64,000 bases of DNA from VRUE01 sp963698085 (GTDB taxonomy: Bacteria; Actinomycetota; Thermoleophilia; Solirubrobacterales; 70-9), in contig OY969122.1 in assembly GCA_963698085.1 (NCBI GenBank), positions 1,736,001 to 1,800,000 on the forward strand, in the 5' to 3' direction. Below are positions 32,062-40,277 of this stretch, in pieces. The translations under genes and the position numbers were made by a program. Under the pieces are notes generated by a model. The model had not been told where the DNA came from. It made no database searches and saw nothing but the letters and a program-made list of their open reading frames with translations. Numbering within the stretch: the stretch's first letter is position 1; each line of letters begins with the position of its first letter.

Positions 32062-32901
32062 GTGCGCGTAGCGGCGGTGCAGCTCAACTCGAACGCAGAC
32101 AAGGCGCGGAACCTCGCCGCCGCCGAGCGTTTGGTGCGTGCCGCGGCCGCCGATGGCGCCGAGCTCGTCGCCCTGCCGGAGAAGTGGAACCTCCTCGCCG
32201 CGGGCGAGGCGATGGCGGCCGGCGCCGAGCCGCTCGACGGCCCGAGCCTCAGCGCCGCCCGCTCCTGGGCGCGCGACCTAAGCATCCACCTGCTCGCCGG
32301 CAGCATCGCCGAGAGGGGCGACGATGCGACCTTGAACAGGGCCTTCAATACCTCGGTGCTGATCGGCCCCGACGGCGCCGACCTCGCCACTTACCGCAAG
32401 ATCCACATGTTCGACGTCGAAGCAGGTGGCGTCGTCTACCGCGAGTCCGAGCACGAGCAGGCGGGCGAGGAGATCGTCTCGGCACCGGTCGAGGGCGTCG
32501 AGCTCGGCCTCAGCGTCTGTTACGACCTGCGCTTTCCTGAGCTGTACCGAATCCTCGCCGTCAACGGCGCCCGGCTGATCGCCGTCCCCTCGGCATTCAC
32601 CGCGGCCACCGGGCGCGACCACTGGCAGGTGTTGCTGCGCGCCCGCGCGATCGAGAACCAGGCCTTCATCATCGCCCCCAACCAGTTCGGCGATGCGCCG
32701 CCTCACTACAGCTCCTTCGGGCACTCGGCGATCGTCGACCCCTGGGGGGTAGAGCTCGCCGTTGCCCCCGACGAAGAGTGCTTCGTTGCCGCCGAGCTCG
32801 ACCTCGCCGCCCAGGAGCGGACCCGGAAGGAGTTGCCCTCGCTTGCCAACCGCCGCCCCCAGGCCTACCGGTGGCCGCAACTGTTGGAGGCTCACGCTTA
32901 A
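32062..32901 (+). CDS. carbon-nitrogen hydrolase (nitrilase superfamily)
   Basis: 279 residues from a GTG with GAGAGGACCGAA upstream. Glu-Lys-Cys triad: E in ALPEKWNLL, K in YRKIHMFD, C in LSVCYDLRFPELY. RDHWQVLLRARAIENQ and FGHSAIVDPWG are typical of the Nit1/Nit2 branch, suggesting an omega-amidase or deaminated-glutathione amidase repairing side-products. Forms an operon with the TetR gene two bases downstream. Confidence 0.88.
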   Translation: MRVAAVQLNSNADKARNLAAAERLVRAAAADGAELVALPEKWNLLAAGEAMAAGAEPLDGPSLSAARSWARDLSIHLLAGSIAERGDDATLNRAFNTSVLIGPDGADLATYRKIHMFDVEAGGVVYRESEHEQAGEEIVSAPVEGVELGLSVCYDLRFPELYRILAVNGARLIAVPSAFTAATGRDHWQVLLRARAIENQAFIIAPNQFGDAPPHYSSFGHSAIVDPWGVELAVAPDEECFVAAELDLAAQERTRKELPSLANRRPQAYRWPQLLEAHA

Positions 32902-32903
32902 CC

Positions 32904-33506
32904 ATGGCTTCGAAAGCTCCGCCGATCGACAAGCGCCGTCAGATTCTCGATGCGGCGATCCGTGTCTTCGCCCGCCAGGGCTTCCACTCGACCCGCGTCG
33001 CCGACATCGCCGACGAGGCCGGGGTCGCCTACGGCCTCGTCTACCACTACTTCAAGTCGAAGGACGAGGTCCTCAACGAGCTCTTCAGCGAGCGCTGGTC
33101 GCTGCTCCTGGCGGCGATCGAGGAGGCTGACAGCAGCGAGGCGACCCCGCGGGCGAAGCTCGAGGCGGTTGCCGGCTTCATCGTTGACTCCTACCGCCAC
33201 GACCCCGAGCTGATGAAGGTGATCATCGTCGAGGTCACCCGCGCCGCCAACTCCTTCGGCCGCACGCACCTGCCGGAGATCCGCCGCGCTTACGACTCGA
33301 TCGCGAAGATCGTCGCCGACGGGCAGGGGGCCGGTGCCTTCCGCCGCGACATCGACCCGACCTTTGCCTCGATGTCCTTCTACGGCGCTATCGAGCAGTT
33401 GCTCTCCGGTTGGATCTTCGACGTGATTCCGGCCTCCGACACAGACTTCGAGCAGGCAAAGACTCTTGTCACCGCGACGATCTGCGACGGCCTCGAGCCT
33501 CGATAG
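32904..33506 (+). CDS. TetR-family regulator, FadR-like
   Basis: 200 residues. HTH: RRQILDAAIRVFARQGFHST, RVADIADEAGVAYGLVYHYF, KSKDEVLNELF. The C-terminal domain (VIIVEVTRAANSFG, SFYGAIEQLLSGWI) resembles the acyl-CoA-responsive FadR/YsiA group; regulation of fatty-acid genes is therefore the best guess, and acyl-CoA genes are plentiful in the window. A matching palindrome lies at 32028 before its operon. Confidence 0.87.
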   Translation: MASKAPPIDKRRQILDAAIRVFARQGFHSTRVADIADEAGVAYGLVYHYFKSKDEVLNELFSERWSLLLAAIEEADSSEATPRAKLEAVAGFIVDSYRHDPELMKVIIVEVTRAANSFGRTHLPEIRRAYDSIAKIVADGQGAGAFRRDIDPTFASMSFYGAIEQLLSGWIFDVIPASDTDFEQAKTLVTATICDGLEPR

Positions 33507-33522
33507 GTAAGGTCGGGCGACG

Positions 33523-33657
33523 ATGGACAACGACCTCGTCAAACGACTCGTCTGGAGCGGCATGCTCGCTGGAGTCGGTGCGCTGGCAAGCATCGTCGCG
33601 ACCAGGGCCGCGGGGATCCTCTACCGCCGCCTCTTCGATGAGGACCCGCCGGAGTAG
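33523..33657 (+). CDS. 44-residue single-span membrane protein
   Basis: ATG at 33523 to TAG at 33657. One hydrophobic helix (LVWSGMLAGVGALASIVATR), then a basic stretch YRRLF and an acidic end DEDPPE. Similar in size and pattern to DUF4235-type small membrane proteins, which accompany DUF1469 and DUF3618 genes in actinobacteria; here both follow. Four bases before the next ATG, so part of the operon. Too short for confident family assignment. Confidence 0.6.
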   Translation: MDNDLVKRLVWSGMLAGVGALASIVATRAAGILYRRLFDEDPPE

Positions 33658-33660
33658 CCC

Positions 33661-34113
33661 ATGGCCGACCCAACCCCGACCCCGCCCCCGACCCCAGATG
33701 ACCGCTCGGTCTCCGAGCTCGTCTTCGACGTCTCCGAACGCGCCTCCTCGCTGGTCCGCGAGGAGATCGAGCTCGCCAAGGCCGAGGTCTCAGAGAAAGT
33801 CGGCAAGATCTTGCGCGGCTCCGTCGTCGGCATTGCCGCCGGCACCTTCGCCTTCCTCGCCCTGATCCTGATCATGCACGGCGTGGCGTGGCTGCTGGCC
33901 GAAGAGGTCTTCGACGGCAATGTCTGGCCGGGCTTCTTCGTCGAGGCGGCGCTCTTCTTGCTGGTCGCGGCCGCGGCGGGGCTATTCGCTTACCGCTCGG
34001 TTCAGGCTGGTGCGCCCCCGGTGCCAGAGCAGGCGATCGAGGAGGCGAAGCAGATCAAGTCGACCCTGGAAGGCGAACCCGATACTCCACTTCCGGTGGA
34101 GGCGCCGAAATGA
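33661..34113 (+). CDS. DUF1469 / actinobacterial holin-X-like membrane protein
   Basis: 150 residues. Proline-rich N-terminus, amphipathic helix SELVFDVSERASSLVREEIE, then two transmembrane helices (about 62-84, SVVGIAAGTFAFLALILIMHG, and 92-113, VEAALFLLVAAAAGLFAY), and a charged tail. Matches the 'phage holin superfamily III' membrane family, which in actinobacteria is chromosomal and not phage-related. Function unknown, perhaps envelope stress. Overlaps the next gene by ATGA. Confidence 0.75.
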   Translation: MADPTPTPPPTPDDRSVSELVFDVSERASSLVREEIELAKAEVSEKVGKILRGSVVGIAAGTFAFLALILIMHGVAWLLAEEVFDGNVWPGFFVEAALFLLVAAAAGLFAYRSVQAGAPPVPEQAIEEAKQIKSTLEGEPDTPLPVEAPK

Positions 34114-34331
34114 GCGCGGGTGCACCAGGTCGCTCGCCGGGCGAGATCCGCCGCGACATCGACCTGCAGCGCCAGGACTTGGGCCGCTCGGTCGAAGCCC
34201 TGCGCGGCCGGGTGGCGGAGCTGACCGACTGGCGCCGCCAGGTACGCGAGCACCGTCAGCAGCTGATCGTCGGCGCCGCGGTGGCGGGCTTTGCCGTCGG
34301 TCTGTTGGCGATGCGCCGCCGCCGCAAGTAG
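34110..34331 (+). CDS. DUF3618 protein
   Basis: 73 residues. Signature RSPGEIRRDIDLQRQDLGRS, VEALRGRVAEL, WRRQVREHRQ, then a membrane helix (LIVGAAVAGFAVGLLAM) and a basic end RRRRK. DUF3618 proteins usually follow DUF1469 genes, as here. Tail-anchored-like topology. ATG overlaps the previous TGA. Confidence 0.82.
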   Translation: MSAGAPGRSPGEIRRDIDLQRQDLGRSVEALRGRVAELTDWRRQVREHRQQLIVGAAVAGFAVGLLAMRRRRK

Positions 34332-34337
34332 CCGCCG

Positions 34338-35213
34338 TCAGCTCAAAACGGACTTGCTGACGCTGCCGATGCCCAGCAGTCCCGGGCCTACATGAGCGCC
34401 GAGGACGGCGCCGATCTCCGAGACGAAGGCCGGCTCGCAGCCGAAGATTTCGCGACCGTCGTCGATCAGGCCCGCGGCGGTCTCGTCGTCCTGGATGTGC
34501 TGGACGACCCAGGCGTCGAGTCCGGACTCGTGGCGCTCGCGGGCGTAGTCGCGCAAGCGCTCGATCGAGCGGGCGCGGGTGCGGACGCGCTCGATCGGGG
34601 TGATCTCCTCCTCCAACGTCAGGATCGGCTTGATCTTCAGCGCCGAGCCGATGAAGGCGCTGGCGCCGCCGATCCGGCCACCGCGCCGCAGGTACTCGAG
34701 GGTGTCGATCGCGAACCACATCTTCAGCTCCTCGCGGGTCTGCTCGGCGCGGGCGAGCGCTGCTGCGGCGTCGCCACCGGAGGCTGCGGCAGCAGCGGCT
34801 CCGAGCGCGCAGAGGCCCATCCCGCCCGCCGCCGAACGCGAGTCGAAGACCTTGATCCGCTCGCCGCCCTTGCCCTCGGCGATGAGCCGCTCGCGGGCTT
34901 GGTTGGCGGCCTCGCAGGTGCCGGAGATTCCGGCGGAGATGTGGACCGAGGCGATCTCGCGGCCGGCGTCGAGCAGGAGTTCGTAGACGGCGAGGAAGTC
35001 TCCGACCGACGGCTGGGAGGTGGTCGCGCCGTCCTCAGAGGCGCGCAGCCGCTCGAAGAAGGCGCCGTAATCGCCGATCTCGGTCTCCCGCTGCTGCTCG
35101 CCGTCGATCGAGACGTAGAGGCTTACCACCTGGATGTCGCGCTCGGCGAGGAGCTTGCTAGGAAGGTAGGCCGTGCTGTCGCAGACGACGGCGGTTGGCG
35201 CGGCGACGGTCAA
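34338..35213 (-). CDS. DegV-family fatty-acid-binding protein
   Basis: 291 residues from a TTG at 35213. AVVCDSTAYLPSKLLAERDI, TSQPSVGDFLAVYE, VHISAGISGTCEAANQA and FAIDTLEYLRRGGRIG are the DegV/FakB signature positions. DegV proteins bind a fatty acid between two domains, presenting it to a kinase or transferring it; here a DAK-type kinase is not nearby. The frame extends upstream over the erpA gene but conservation starts at AAPTAVVCD. Divergent from erpA by 40 bases. Confidence 0.88.
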   Translation of the reverse strand: MTVAAPTAVVCDSTAYLPSKLLAERDIQVVSLYVSIDGEQQRETEIGDYGAFFERLRASEDGATTSQPSVGDFLAVYELLLDAGREIASVHISAGISGTCEAANQARERLIAEGKGGERIKVFDSRSAAGGMGLCALGAAAAAASGGDAAAALARAEQTREELKMWFAIDTLEYLRRGGRIGGASAFIGSALKIKPILTLEEEITPIERVRTRARSIERLRDYARERHESGLDAWVVQHIQDDETAAGLIDDGREIFGCEPAFVSEIGAVLGAHVGPGLLGIGSVSKSVLS

Positions 35214-35253
35214 GGCAGCCGATTCTCGCAGACCTGCCGCTACACTTAATGAA

Positions 35254-35625
35254 GTGACGGAGACTCCCCAAGAGGCGATCACGCTGACCGGCAATGCGGC
35301 CGCGAAGATCGGCGAGCTGCTGGGCGGTGCGGACGATTCCGAGGGCCAGGCGCTGCGCGTCGCGGTCCGCGGCGGCGGCTGCTCGGGCTTCCAGTACGCG
35401 CTCGCCTTCGACCGCGCCAAGGAGGATGACCACGTCTTCGAGGTCGACGGTGTCGCCGTCGTCGTCGACAAGGTCAGCATGCAGTTTGTCTTCGGCTCCG
35501 AGGTCGACTACGTAGAAGGCTTACAGGGGGCGGGCTTTCAAGTGAATAACCCCAATGTGGTTGCTGCTTGTGGATGCGGTTCCTCCTTTCAGGTCAAAGA
35601 GGACGCGGCGCCCGCAACTGCGTAG
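35254..35625 (+). CDS. erpA: HesB/IscA-family iron-sulphur insertion protein
   Basis: 123 residues from a GTG. Three conserved cysteines: GGGCSGFQYAL and the C-terminal ACGCGSSF, the A-type carrier signature; EITLTGNAAAKI-like start (AITLTGNAAAKIGELL). It carries Fe-S clusters to apoproteins. Neighbouring genes for CGFS glutaredoxin and BolA, which deal with the same clusters, are convergent across a 130-bp repeat-filled gap. Could equally be named IscA/SufA. Confidence 0.88.
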   Translation: MTETPQEAITLTGNAAAKIGELLGGADDSEGQALRVAVRGGGCSGFQYALAFDRAKEDDHVFEVDGVAVVVDKVSMQFVFGSEVDYVEGLQGAGFQVNNPNVVAACGCGSSFQVKEDAAPATA

Positions 35626-35756
35626 CCGGACGCTGCAAACCGGCGCATCTCGGCAGCCTCAGTCGCTCGGATCGGGTCACGCACGTTAGTGCGCTCCCCT
35701 CACCTCGCTCCCTGCGGCCACCGACCTGCTTGGTTTTCGCGCCCGTGGCGAGGGAC
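35624..35756 (+). repeat. dispersed ~134-bp intergenic repeat, copy B
   Basis: Same element as 23968-24101. It starts within the erpA TAG and ends at the last base of the convergent glutaredoxin gene's stop, thus filling the entire gap between the two genes. Stems GCCGG/CCGGC (35625-35644), CGCAC/GTGCG (35680-35693) and CCTCGC/GCGAGG (35703-35753) are kept relative to copy A. Same orientation relative to the upstream plus-strand gene as copy A. Confidence 0.8.
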
Positions 35757-36136
35757 TATTCGATTTGCAACGGGGGTGACTGCGCCGGCGCTGCTTGCTG
35801 CGGCGCCTCGGCCGGTTGCTCGACTCCGAGCGCCTCGGCCAGCTCGCCGGAGGCGAGCATCTCCTCGACGATGTCGGCTCCGCCGAGCAGCTCACCGTTG
35901 ACGTAGAGCTGGGGAAAGGTCTGCCAGTCGGAGATCTCGGCCGTCACCTCACGCAGCGGCTGCAGGGCCGGGAGGACGTCGACGGCGCCGTACTCGACGT
36001 CCAGCGTGTCGAGGACCTGGACGACGCGCATCGAGAAGCCGCAGCGCGGCATCTCGGGCGTGCCTTTCATGAAGAGCAGCACCGGGTTGGCGGCGATCAG
36101 CTGCTCGACTTTCTCCTTTAGCTGTGGATCGGCCAT
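35756..36136 (-). CDS. grxD: monothiol CGFS glutaredoxin
   Basis: 126 residues. PVLLFMKGTPEMPRCGFSMR carries the CGFS active site; WQTFPQLYVNGELLGGADIVEEM carries the glutathione-binding and GGxD motifs. Monothiol glutaredoxins coordinate a [2Fe-2S] cluster with glutathione (or another thiol in actinobacteria) and deliver it, usually partnered by BolA, whose gene is directly upstream. The C-terminal 20 residues are a Pro/Ala/Gln tail that may come from DNA next to the repeat. Confidence 0.92.
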   Translation of the reverse strand: MADPQLKEKVEQLIAANPVLLFMKGTPEMPRCGFSMRVVQVLDTLDVEYGAVDVLPALQPLREVTAEISDWQTFPQLYVNGELLGGADIVEEMLASGELAEALGVEQPAEAPQQAAPAQSPPLQIE

Positions 36137-36145
36137 GGGGACAGA

Positions 36146-36382
36146 CTAGCGAGGGGCCGCAGTGGTCTTGATGCTCAGGGCGTGGATCTGCCCGTCGTCG
36201 AAGCGCTCTTTGACCGCCGCCTTGACCAGCCGATGCTGATCGATCCGTGAGAGGCCATCGAACTGGGGCGCGGAGACCGTCGCCCGCAGGTGGTCGCCGG
36301 CGCCGGTCTCGTCGACGACCTCCACCGAGGCGCCGGGCAGCGCCGCTGCGATCATCGCCTCGATTTCAGCCAAATCGGCCAC
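36146..36382 (-). CDS. bolA: BolA-family protein
   Basis: 78 residues from a GTG at 36382; a TTG at 36373 has better spacing from GAGGAG and is equally possible. LPGASVEVVDETGAGDHLRA, then FDGLSRIDQHRLVKAAVKER and IHALSIKT with the invariant histidine, the BolA fold. BolA forms a heterocomplex with CGFS glutaredoxin in Fe-S metabolism; the two genes are nine bases apart. Follows fprA by seven bases. Confidence 0.9.
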   Translation of the reverse strand: MADLAEIEAMIAAALPGASVEVVDETGAGDHLRATVSAPQFDGLSRIDQHRLVKAAVKERFDDGQIHALSIKTTAAPR

Positions 36383-36389
36383 TCCTCGG

Positions 36390-37796
36390 CTAGCCGGAGA
36401 CCTTTTCGGCCAGCGTTTCGAGCATCTCCTCGACGCGGACGAACTTGACCCTGGGACGGCCGTGGGGGTCACCGCGGCCGACCTCGGCCTGGTCGATCGC
36501 CTGCCAGTCCTCGAAGCTGACGAAACGGACGCCGCGCTCGGCGAGCAGCTCCTCGACCGCGGTTGGCTCCGGCCTTTCGGGACTGAGCAGGGTCTGCGAC
36601 CCGACGTCGGCGAGCAGGTGCTGGACCGTCTCCAGCGCGTCTTTCTTGTTGGTCCCGATCACGCCTGAGGGACCGCGCTTGATCCAGCCCGCGGTGTAGT
36701 GGCCGATCTTGTGACCCGAGTCGTGCGAGTCGAGCACGCGGCCACCCTCGTTGAGGATCAGGCCGCGCTTCTCGTCGAAGGGAACGCCCTCGATCGGGAT
36801 GCCCGTGTAGCCAACCGAGCGCAGGACGAGGCCACACTCGAGCTCTTCGCGCTCGCTGCTGTCCTTGGCCCGCAGCGAACCGCCTTCCTCGACTAGCTCG
36901 TTGCGGCCAACGACGACTGATTCGACCTTGCCCTCACCCTTGATTTCGACCGGCGAGGCGAGGAAGCGCAGCACGATCCGCTGCTTCTTGCCCTCTGGCT
37001 GGCGCTGGGAGAACTCGCGCAGCGTCTCGACGTTTACCCGGGTCGTCTTGTCGGCCTCCTCGGAGTCGAGGTAGGCGGCGCTCGCCTCGTCGAGCTCGAC
37101 CTCGGCCGGGTCGACGATCACGTCGGCGTCCTCCATCTCACCCAGCTCTTTGATCTCGGGGTTGGTGAAGGCCGCCTGGACTGGGCCGCGGCGCCCGAGC
37201 ACGACGATCTCGCGGATCTGCTTGCGGTCGAGTAACTCGATCGCATGGTCGGCGGTGTCGGTCTGGCGCAGCTCGTGATCGGTCAGCGCCAGCATCCGCG
37301 CCACGTCCATCGCCACGTTGCCGTTGCCGATCACCACCGCCCGCTCGCAGGAGAGGTCGAACTCTTCCTCGCAGTAGTCGGGGTGGGCGTTGTACCAGCC
37401 GACGAAGGCGGTGGCGGCGTGGCTGCCGGGCAGCTCTTCGCCGGGGATGCCGAGGCGGCGATCGGTCTCGCAGCCGACCGTGAAGACGATCGCGTGGTAG
37501 AGCCGCTCGAGGTCCTCGACCTCGATGTCGTGGCCGACCTTGACGTTGCCGAAGAAGCGGAAGCCCTCACGCGCCGCGGTTTTTTCGTAGACCCGGGTCA
37601 CCGACTTGATCTTCGGGTGGTCGGGGGCGACGCCGCCGCGGACGAGGCCGAACGGGGTCGGGAGGCGGTCGAAGAGGTCGACTTGCGCGTGCGTGTCGGC
37701 ATCCTTGAGGATGTGCTCGGCGGCGTAGAAGCCGGAAGGGCCGGCGCCGACGATCGCGACGCGGACGGGGTTCTCTTCGGTGCCTATCTGGGTCAT
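36390..37796 (-). CDS. fprA: FprA-type NADPH-ferredoxin reductase
   Basis: 468 residues from the ATG at 37796 (AGGA just upstream; the frame upstream is not conserved). RVAIVGAGPSGFYAAEHIL for FAD, FGLVRGGVAPDHPKIKSV, VIGNGNVAMDVARML for NADPH and GWIKRGPSGVIGTNKKDA, the adrenodoxin-reductase-like FprA signature. It reduces ferredoxins for P450s or Fe-S synthesis. Operon with bolA and grxD links electron supply to cluster assembly. Confidence 0.92.
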   Translation of the reverse strand: MTQIGTEENPVRVAIVGAGPSGFYAAEHILKDADTHAQVDLFDRLPTPFGLVRGGVAPDHPKIKSVTRVYEKTAAREGFRFFGNVKVGHDIEVEDLERLYHAIVFTVGCETDRRLGIPGEELPGSHAATAFVGWYNAHPDYCEEEFDLSCERAVVIGNGNVAMDVARMLALTDHELRQTDTADHAIELLDRKQIREIVVLGRRGPVQAAFTNPEIKELGEMEDADVIVDPAEVELDEASAAYLDSEEADKTTRVNVETLREFSQRQPEGKKQRIVLRFLASPVEIKGEGKVESVVVGRNELVEEGGSLRAKDSSEREELECGLVLRSVGYTGIPIEGVPFDEKRGLILNEGGRVLDSHDSGHKIGHYTAGWIKRGPSGVIGTNKKDALETVQHLLADVGSQTLLSPERPEPTAVEELLAERGVRFVSFEDWQAIDQAEVGRGDPHGRPRVKFVRVEEMLETLAEKVSG

Positions 37797-37868
37797 TTCC
37801 TGTCTCTGAGCGGTTGGGTGCTGGCCGGGAAGCACGTGCTTTCCGGCGAGGCGGGAAGGATAGGGAAA

Positions 37869-37903
37869 GGGCGCCGCCGGGCCGATTCAGCCCGGCGGCG
37901 CCC
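37869..37903 (-). terminator. strong hairpin, terminator of the secreted-protein gene
   Basis: GGGCGCCGCCGGGC / GCCCGGCGGCGCCC, 14-bp perfect stem, 7-base loop CGATTCA, 27 bases after the minus-strand stop at 37930. On the minus strand the stem is followed by CCCTTTCCCTATCC. Very stable; a weak T-run. Confidence 0.65.
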
Positions 37904-37929
37904 TGTGCTCAGCGTTGAGGCTCCTCGCC

Positions 37930-39633
37930 TCAGTCGTTGAGGATCAGTTTCGCTTTCTTGGTCGAGGTCAGGGCGGAGCCGTCCACCGGCGTGTAGGTGA
38001 CTTTGATCGTCACTTTGGCACTGCCCTCATCGTCCAGCCGGCCGAGCGCTTTGCCTTTCGGTTTCAGCAGGAACGCGACGCTGCCGCCTTTTTTAAACGT
38101 CTTGTTGACGCGCTTGACCCCTTTGCTCCGGGTCGTGATCGTGCCGGGGCCCGGGAGGTTCAGGAACAGTTTGGCGGTGCCTTTTTTCGCGTTCCGTTTC
38201 AGTTTGCCGAATTTGAACTCGTTGTCCGGGCCGATCACGACCTCGGTCGAGGTCGTCCCGATGAGCCGCGCGTCGTCCCTCGGAGAGGAGAGGACGACGT
38301 TGAACCTCTCAGTCGGCTCGCCGACATTGTCGTTGGCGATCGGGATATCGATCGTCTTCGAGGCCTGGCCGCGGGCGAAATCGAGGGTCGGCGGCGGGCC
38401 GGTGTAGTCGGAGCCCGCGGCCGCCGTGCCCCCGGTCGAGACGGCGACGGTGGCCGGCCCGAGGTCGGCCGGACCGGTCCGTTTCACCTCGAGTGCCGCA
38501 TTGCCGCCCTCCTCTACCCGTACCGAGCCAACGGCGAAGCCGGTGTCCGCGGCGTCCCGGGTGGTGACGAAAAGATCCAGGCTGCCGATGAAGCCGGAGT
38601 CCTGGCCGGCATCGTCGACGGCGAACAACTGCCACTGGCCACCCTCCAACCCGTCGAACACCGACAGCGAGGTTGCGTAGGGACCCCCGGGCGCAGGTGC
38701 GGGGAAGGCGTCGGGTTCGTCTTCGAAGTTGGTCGGCCGAGGAGTTTCCAAGCCGCAGGCAGCGGTCGCTTCGTCTCCAAGCGGTCCGGATCCCTCATCA
38801 TCGAAGAGCCAACTTATGCCGAGGGGGTTTGAGATTCCGCAGGCGTCTGACATCAACAGCGTCGCGGCTCCTCGACGTGGCCCGGCAAGCAGCATGTCGA
38901 CGTCGTCGGGAAAGGTATGGTGGAAGTCAGAAGCTTCGTAGTTGACGTCGCTGACCACTTTGCCTGGGGGCGTGGCGAAGGTCTTCGTCAAGGGGTACTG
39001 ACTTGCGGTCCCGAGCGTCCCGGTTCCCGGAATCACCAGCTCCGACTCATCGGTGGTGATTTCCAGGCTCCAGCTCGAGATCGTGCCACCGTCTTCACTG
39101 GGGACGTCGTCGACGACAAAGAGCCGCCAGAGGCCGTTCGGGTCTCCGCCGAAGTTGGCGAGCAGGGCGGAGCTCGGCGAGCCGGGGCCGGGGCTTTCCC
39201 AGGTGTCGCCCGCACCGACATTGGTGGGTTTGAAGGAGCCCGTCGAGCAGGGGCCTTCGTCGGGTAGCGGGGCGCCCGCCCCGTCGTTGAAGGTGAAGGT
39301 CGTGCCGGCGAGGTCCGTCGAGCCGCAGGCGTCGGACATCAACACCGCGACGCTGCCCAGCGGCGATTCCAGAGCAATGTCGAGGTCGTCCGGCCAGGTA
39401 TGGCTCAGCGTGACTTTGACGTTGACATCGATTGCATGGCCGTTCGCCCCGAAGACGTTGATCGTGCTCGGGTAAGGGCTGCCTTTTGCGTTCGGCACCG
39501 GAGCACTGATGTCCGTGTTCTGCGTGGCCACAAGGGTCTCCGCCGTTGCCGCCGGCGCAAGCGCAGCGAGCGCTGCTGCCGCCACGACCAAGCACGCCGA
39601 CCAGATCTTCGTCCAGCTCATCTTCATCTCCAA
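37930..39633 (-). CDS. secreted multidomain protein with two P-domain-like repeats, Calx-beta and a basic C-terminal module
   Basis: 567 residues. Signal peptide at 1-31 (WSACLVVAAAALAALAPAAT, cleavage near ATA-ET). Two related beta-sandwich units follow: SHTWPDDLDIALESPLGSVA ... WRLFVVDDVPSEDGG, and HHTFPDDVDMLLAGPRRGAA ... WQLFAVDDAGQDSG; this is the proprotein-convertase P-domain pattern. Residues about 375-460 form a Calx-beta repeat (ALEVKRTGPADLGPATVAVS). The basic end (FLNLPGPGTITTRSKGVKRV, KVTIKVTYTPVDG) is a module I associate with secreted Thermoleophilia proteins. No protease domain, so probably a surface or adhesive protein. Confidence 0.8.
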   Translation of the reverse strand: MEMKMSWTKIWSACLVVAAAALAALAPAATAETLVATQNTDISAPVPNAKGSPYPSTINVFGANGHAIDVNVKVTLSHTWPDDLDIALESPLGSVAVLMSDACGSTDLAGTTFTFNDGAGAPLPDEGPCSTGSFKPTNVGAGDTWESPGPGSPSSALLANFGGDPNGLWRLFVVDDVPSEDGGTISSWSLEITTDESELVIPGTGTLGTASQYPLTKTFATPPGKVVSDVNYEASDFHHTFPDDVDMLLAGPRRGAATLLMSDACGISNPLGISWLFDDEGSGPLGDEATAACGLETPRPTNFEDEPDAFPAPAPGGPYATSLSVFDGLEGGQWQLFAVDDAGQDSGFIGSLDLFVTTRDAADTGFAVGSVRVEEGGNAALEVKRTGPADLGPATVAVSTGGTAAAGSDYTGPPPTLDFARGQASKTIDIPIANDNVGEPTERFNVVLSSPRDDARLIGTTSTEVVIGPDNEFKFGKLKRNAKKGTAKLFLNLPGPGTITTRSKGVKRVNKTFKKGGSVAFLLKPKGKALGRLDDEGSAKVTIKVTYTPVDGSALTSTKKAKLILND

Positions 39634-39688
39634 CGCCTTTCCTGATAGCTCCGGGTTGACGCGAGCCTACCTCAGATCTCTTTTCCAA

Positions 39689-40231
39689 TCAGGCAGCCAG
39701 TAGCTTTCCGCTGCACTCGGGGCAGATGCCGTGGTCGAGTATCGGCATCCGCGCGCGGCGAAAGAGCTCGAGCAGCTGCGCCGCCTCCTCGACCTCGACC
39801 CACTCTCCCTCGACCAGAAAACGGTCGCACCAGGCGCACATCGAGAGGAAGTCCCCTTCCTCGCGGGGGGCGTCGGGGTCGAGTAGCGGTTGCGACTCCT
39901 CTCGCTCCTCCTCGGCGCGAAGCCGGGCCGAGAAGAGCACCACCCGGCCCGTCCTGTCGGCGGCGATGCGGATGTCCATCTCGCGGGTCACGTCCGGACC
40001 GTCGCAGCGAAACGGAAGGTCCACGTCGCGGACCCCTTCCCGCACCCGTCGCAGCACCAGCCGCTGCAGCTTCACCACTTCGTTGCCGGCGACGAAGTCC
40101 CACAGCGAGCGGCCGAGGCTGTCCCCAGCGCCCTCCCAGCCGTTCTCCTCAGCAAAGCGATAGTAGCCGTCGTCGAACTTGATCAGGCGGTCTTGATCGT
40201 CGATCGCGTAGCTGAGCGTTTCAATCGTCAC
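39689..40231 (-). CDS. PAS-like sensory protein with zinc-ribbon-type C-terminus
   Basis: 180 residues. N-terminal PAS-like half (IDDQDRLIKFDDGYYRFAEE, SLWDFVAGNEV), then MCAWCDRFLVEGEWVEVEEA and GICPECSGKL, two CxxC pairs that can bind a metal. The C-terminal pattern MC-x-WC ... GICPEC is common at the end of PAS histidine-kinase-associated proteins ('response regulator receiver PAS' type), but no kinase or output domain is present. A stand-alone sensor or adaptor is likely. Confidence 0.6.
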   Translation of the reverse strand: MTIETLSYAIDDQDRLIKFDDGYYRFAEENGWEGAGDSLGRSLWDFVAGNEVVKLQRLVLRRVREGVRDVDLPFRCDGPDVTREMDIRIAADRTGRVVLFSARLRAEEEREESQPLLDPDAPREEGDFLSMCAWCDRFLVEGEWVEVEEAAQLLELFRRARMPILDHGICPECSGKLLAA

Positions 40232-40277
40232 CTCTCGATCAATTATGGGTCATATCCCGGTTACGACTCAAAGCTTG

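Noticed and set aside
32001..32390. N-terminal extension of the cyclase protein
   Set aside because: Lies on the antisense of the nitrilase gene and crosses the TetR-type operator; cyclase domain begins soon after the GTG at 32000.
33661..34113. Prophage holin
   Set aside because: The family is chromosomal in actinobacteria and there are no other phage genes around; its neighbours are the usual DUF4235-like and DUF3618 genes.
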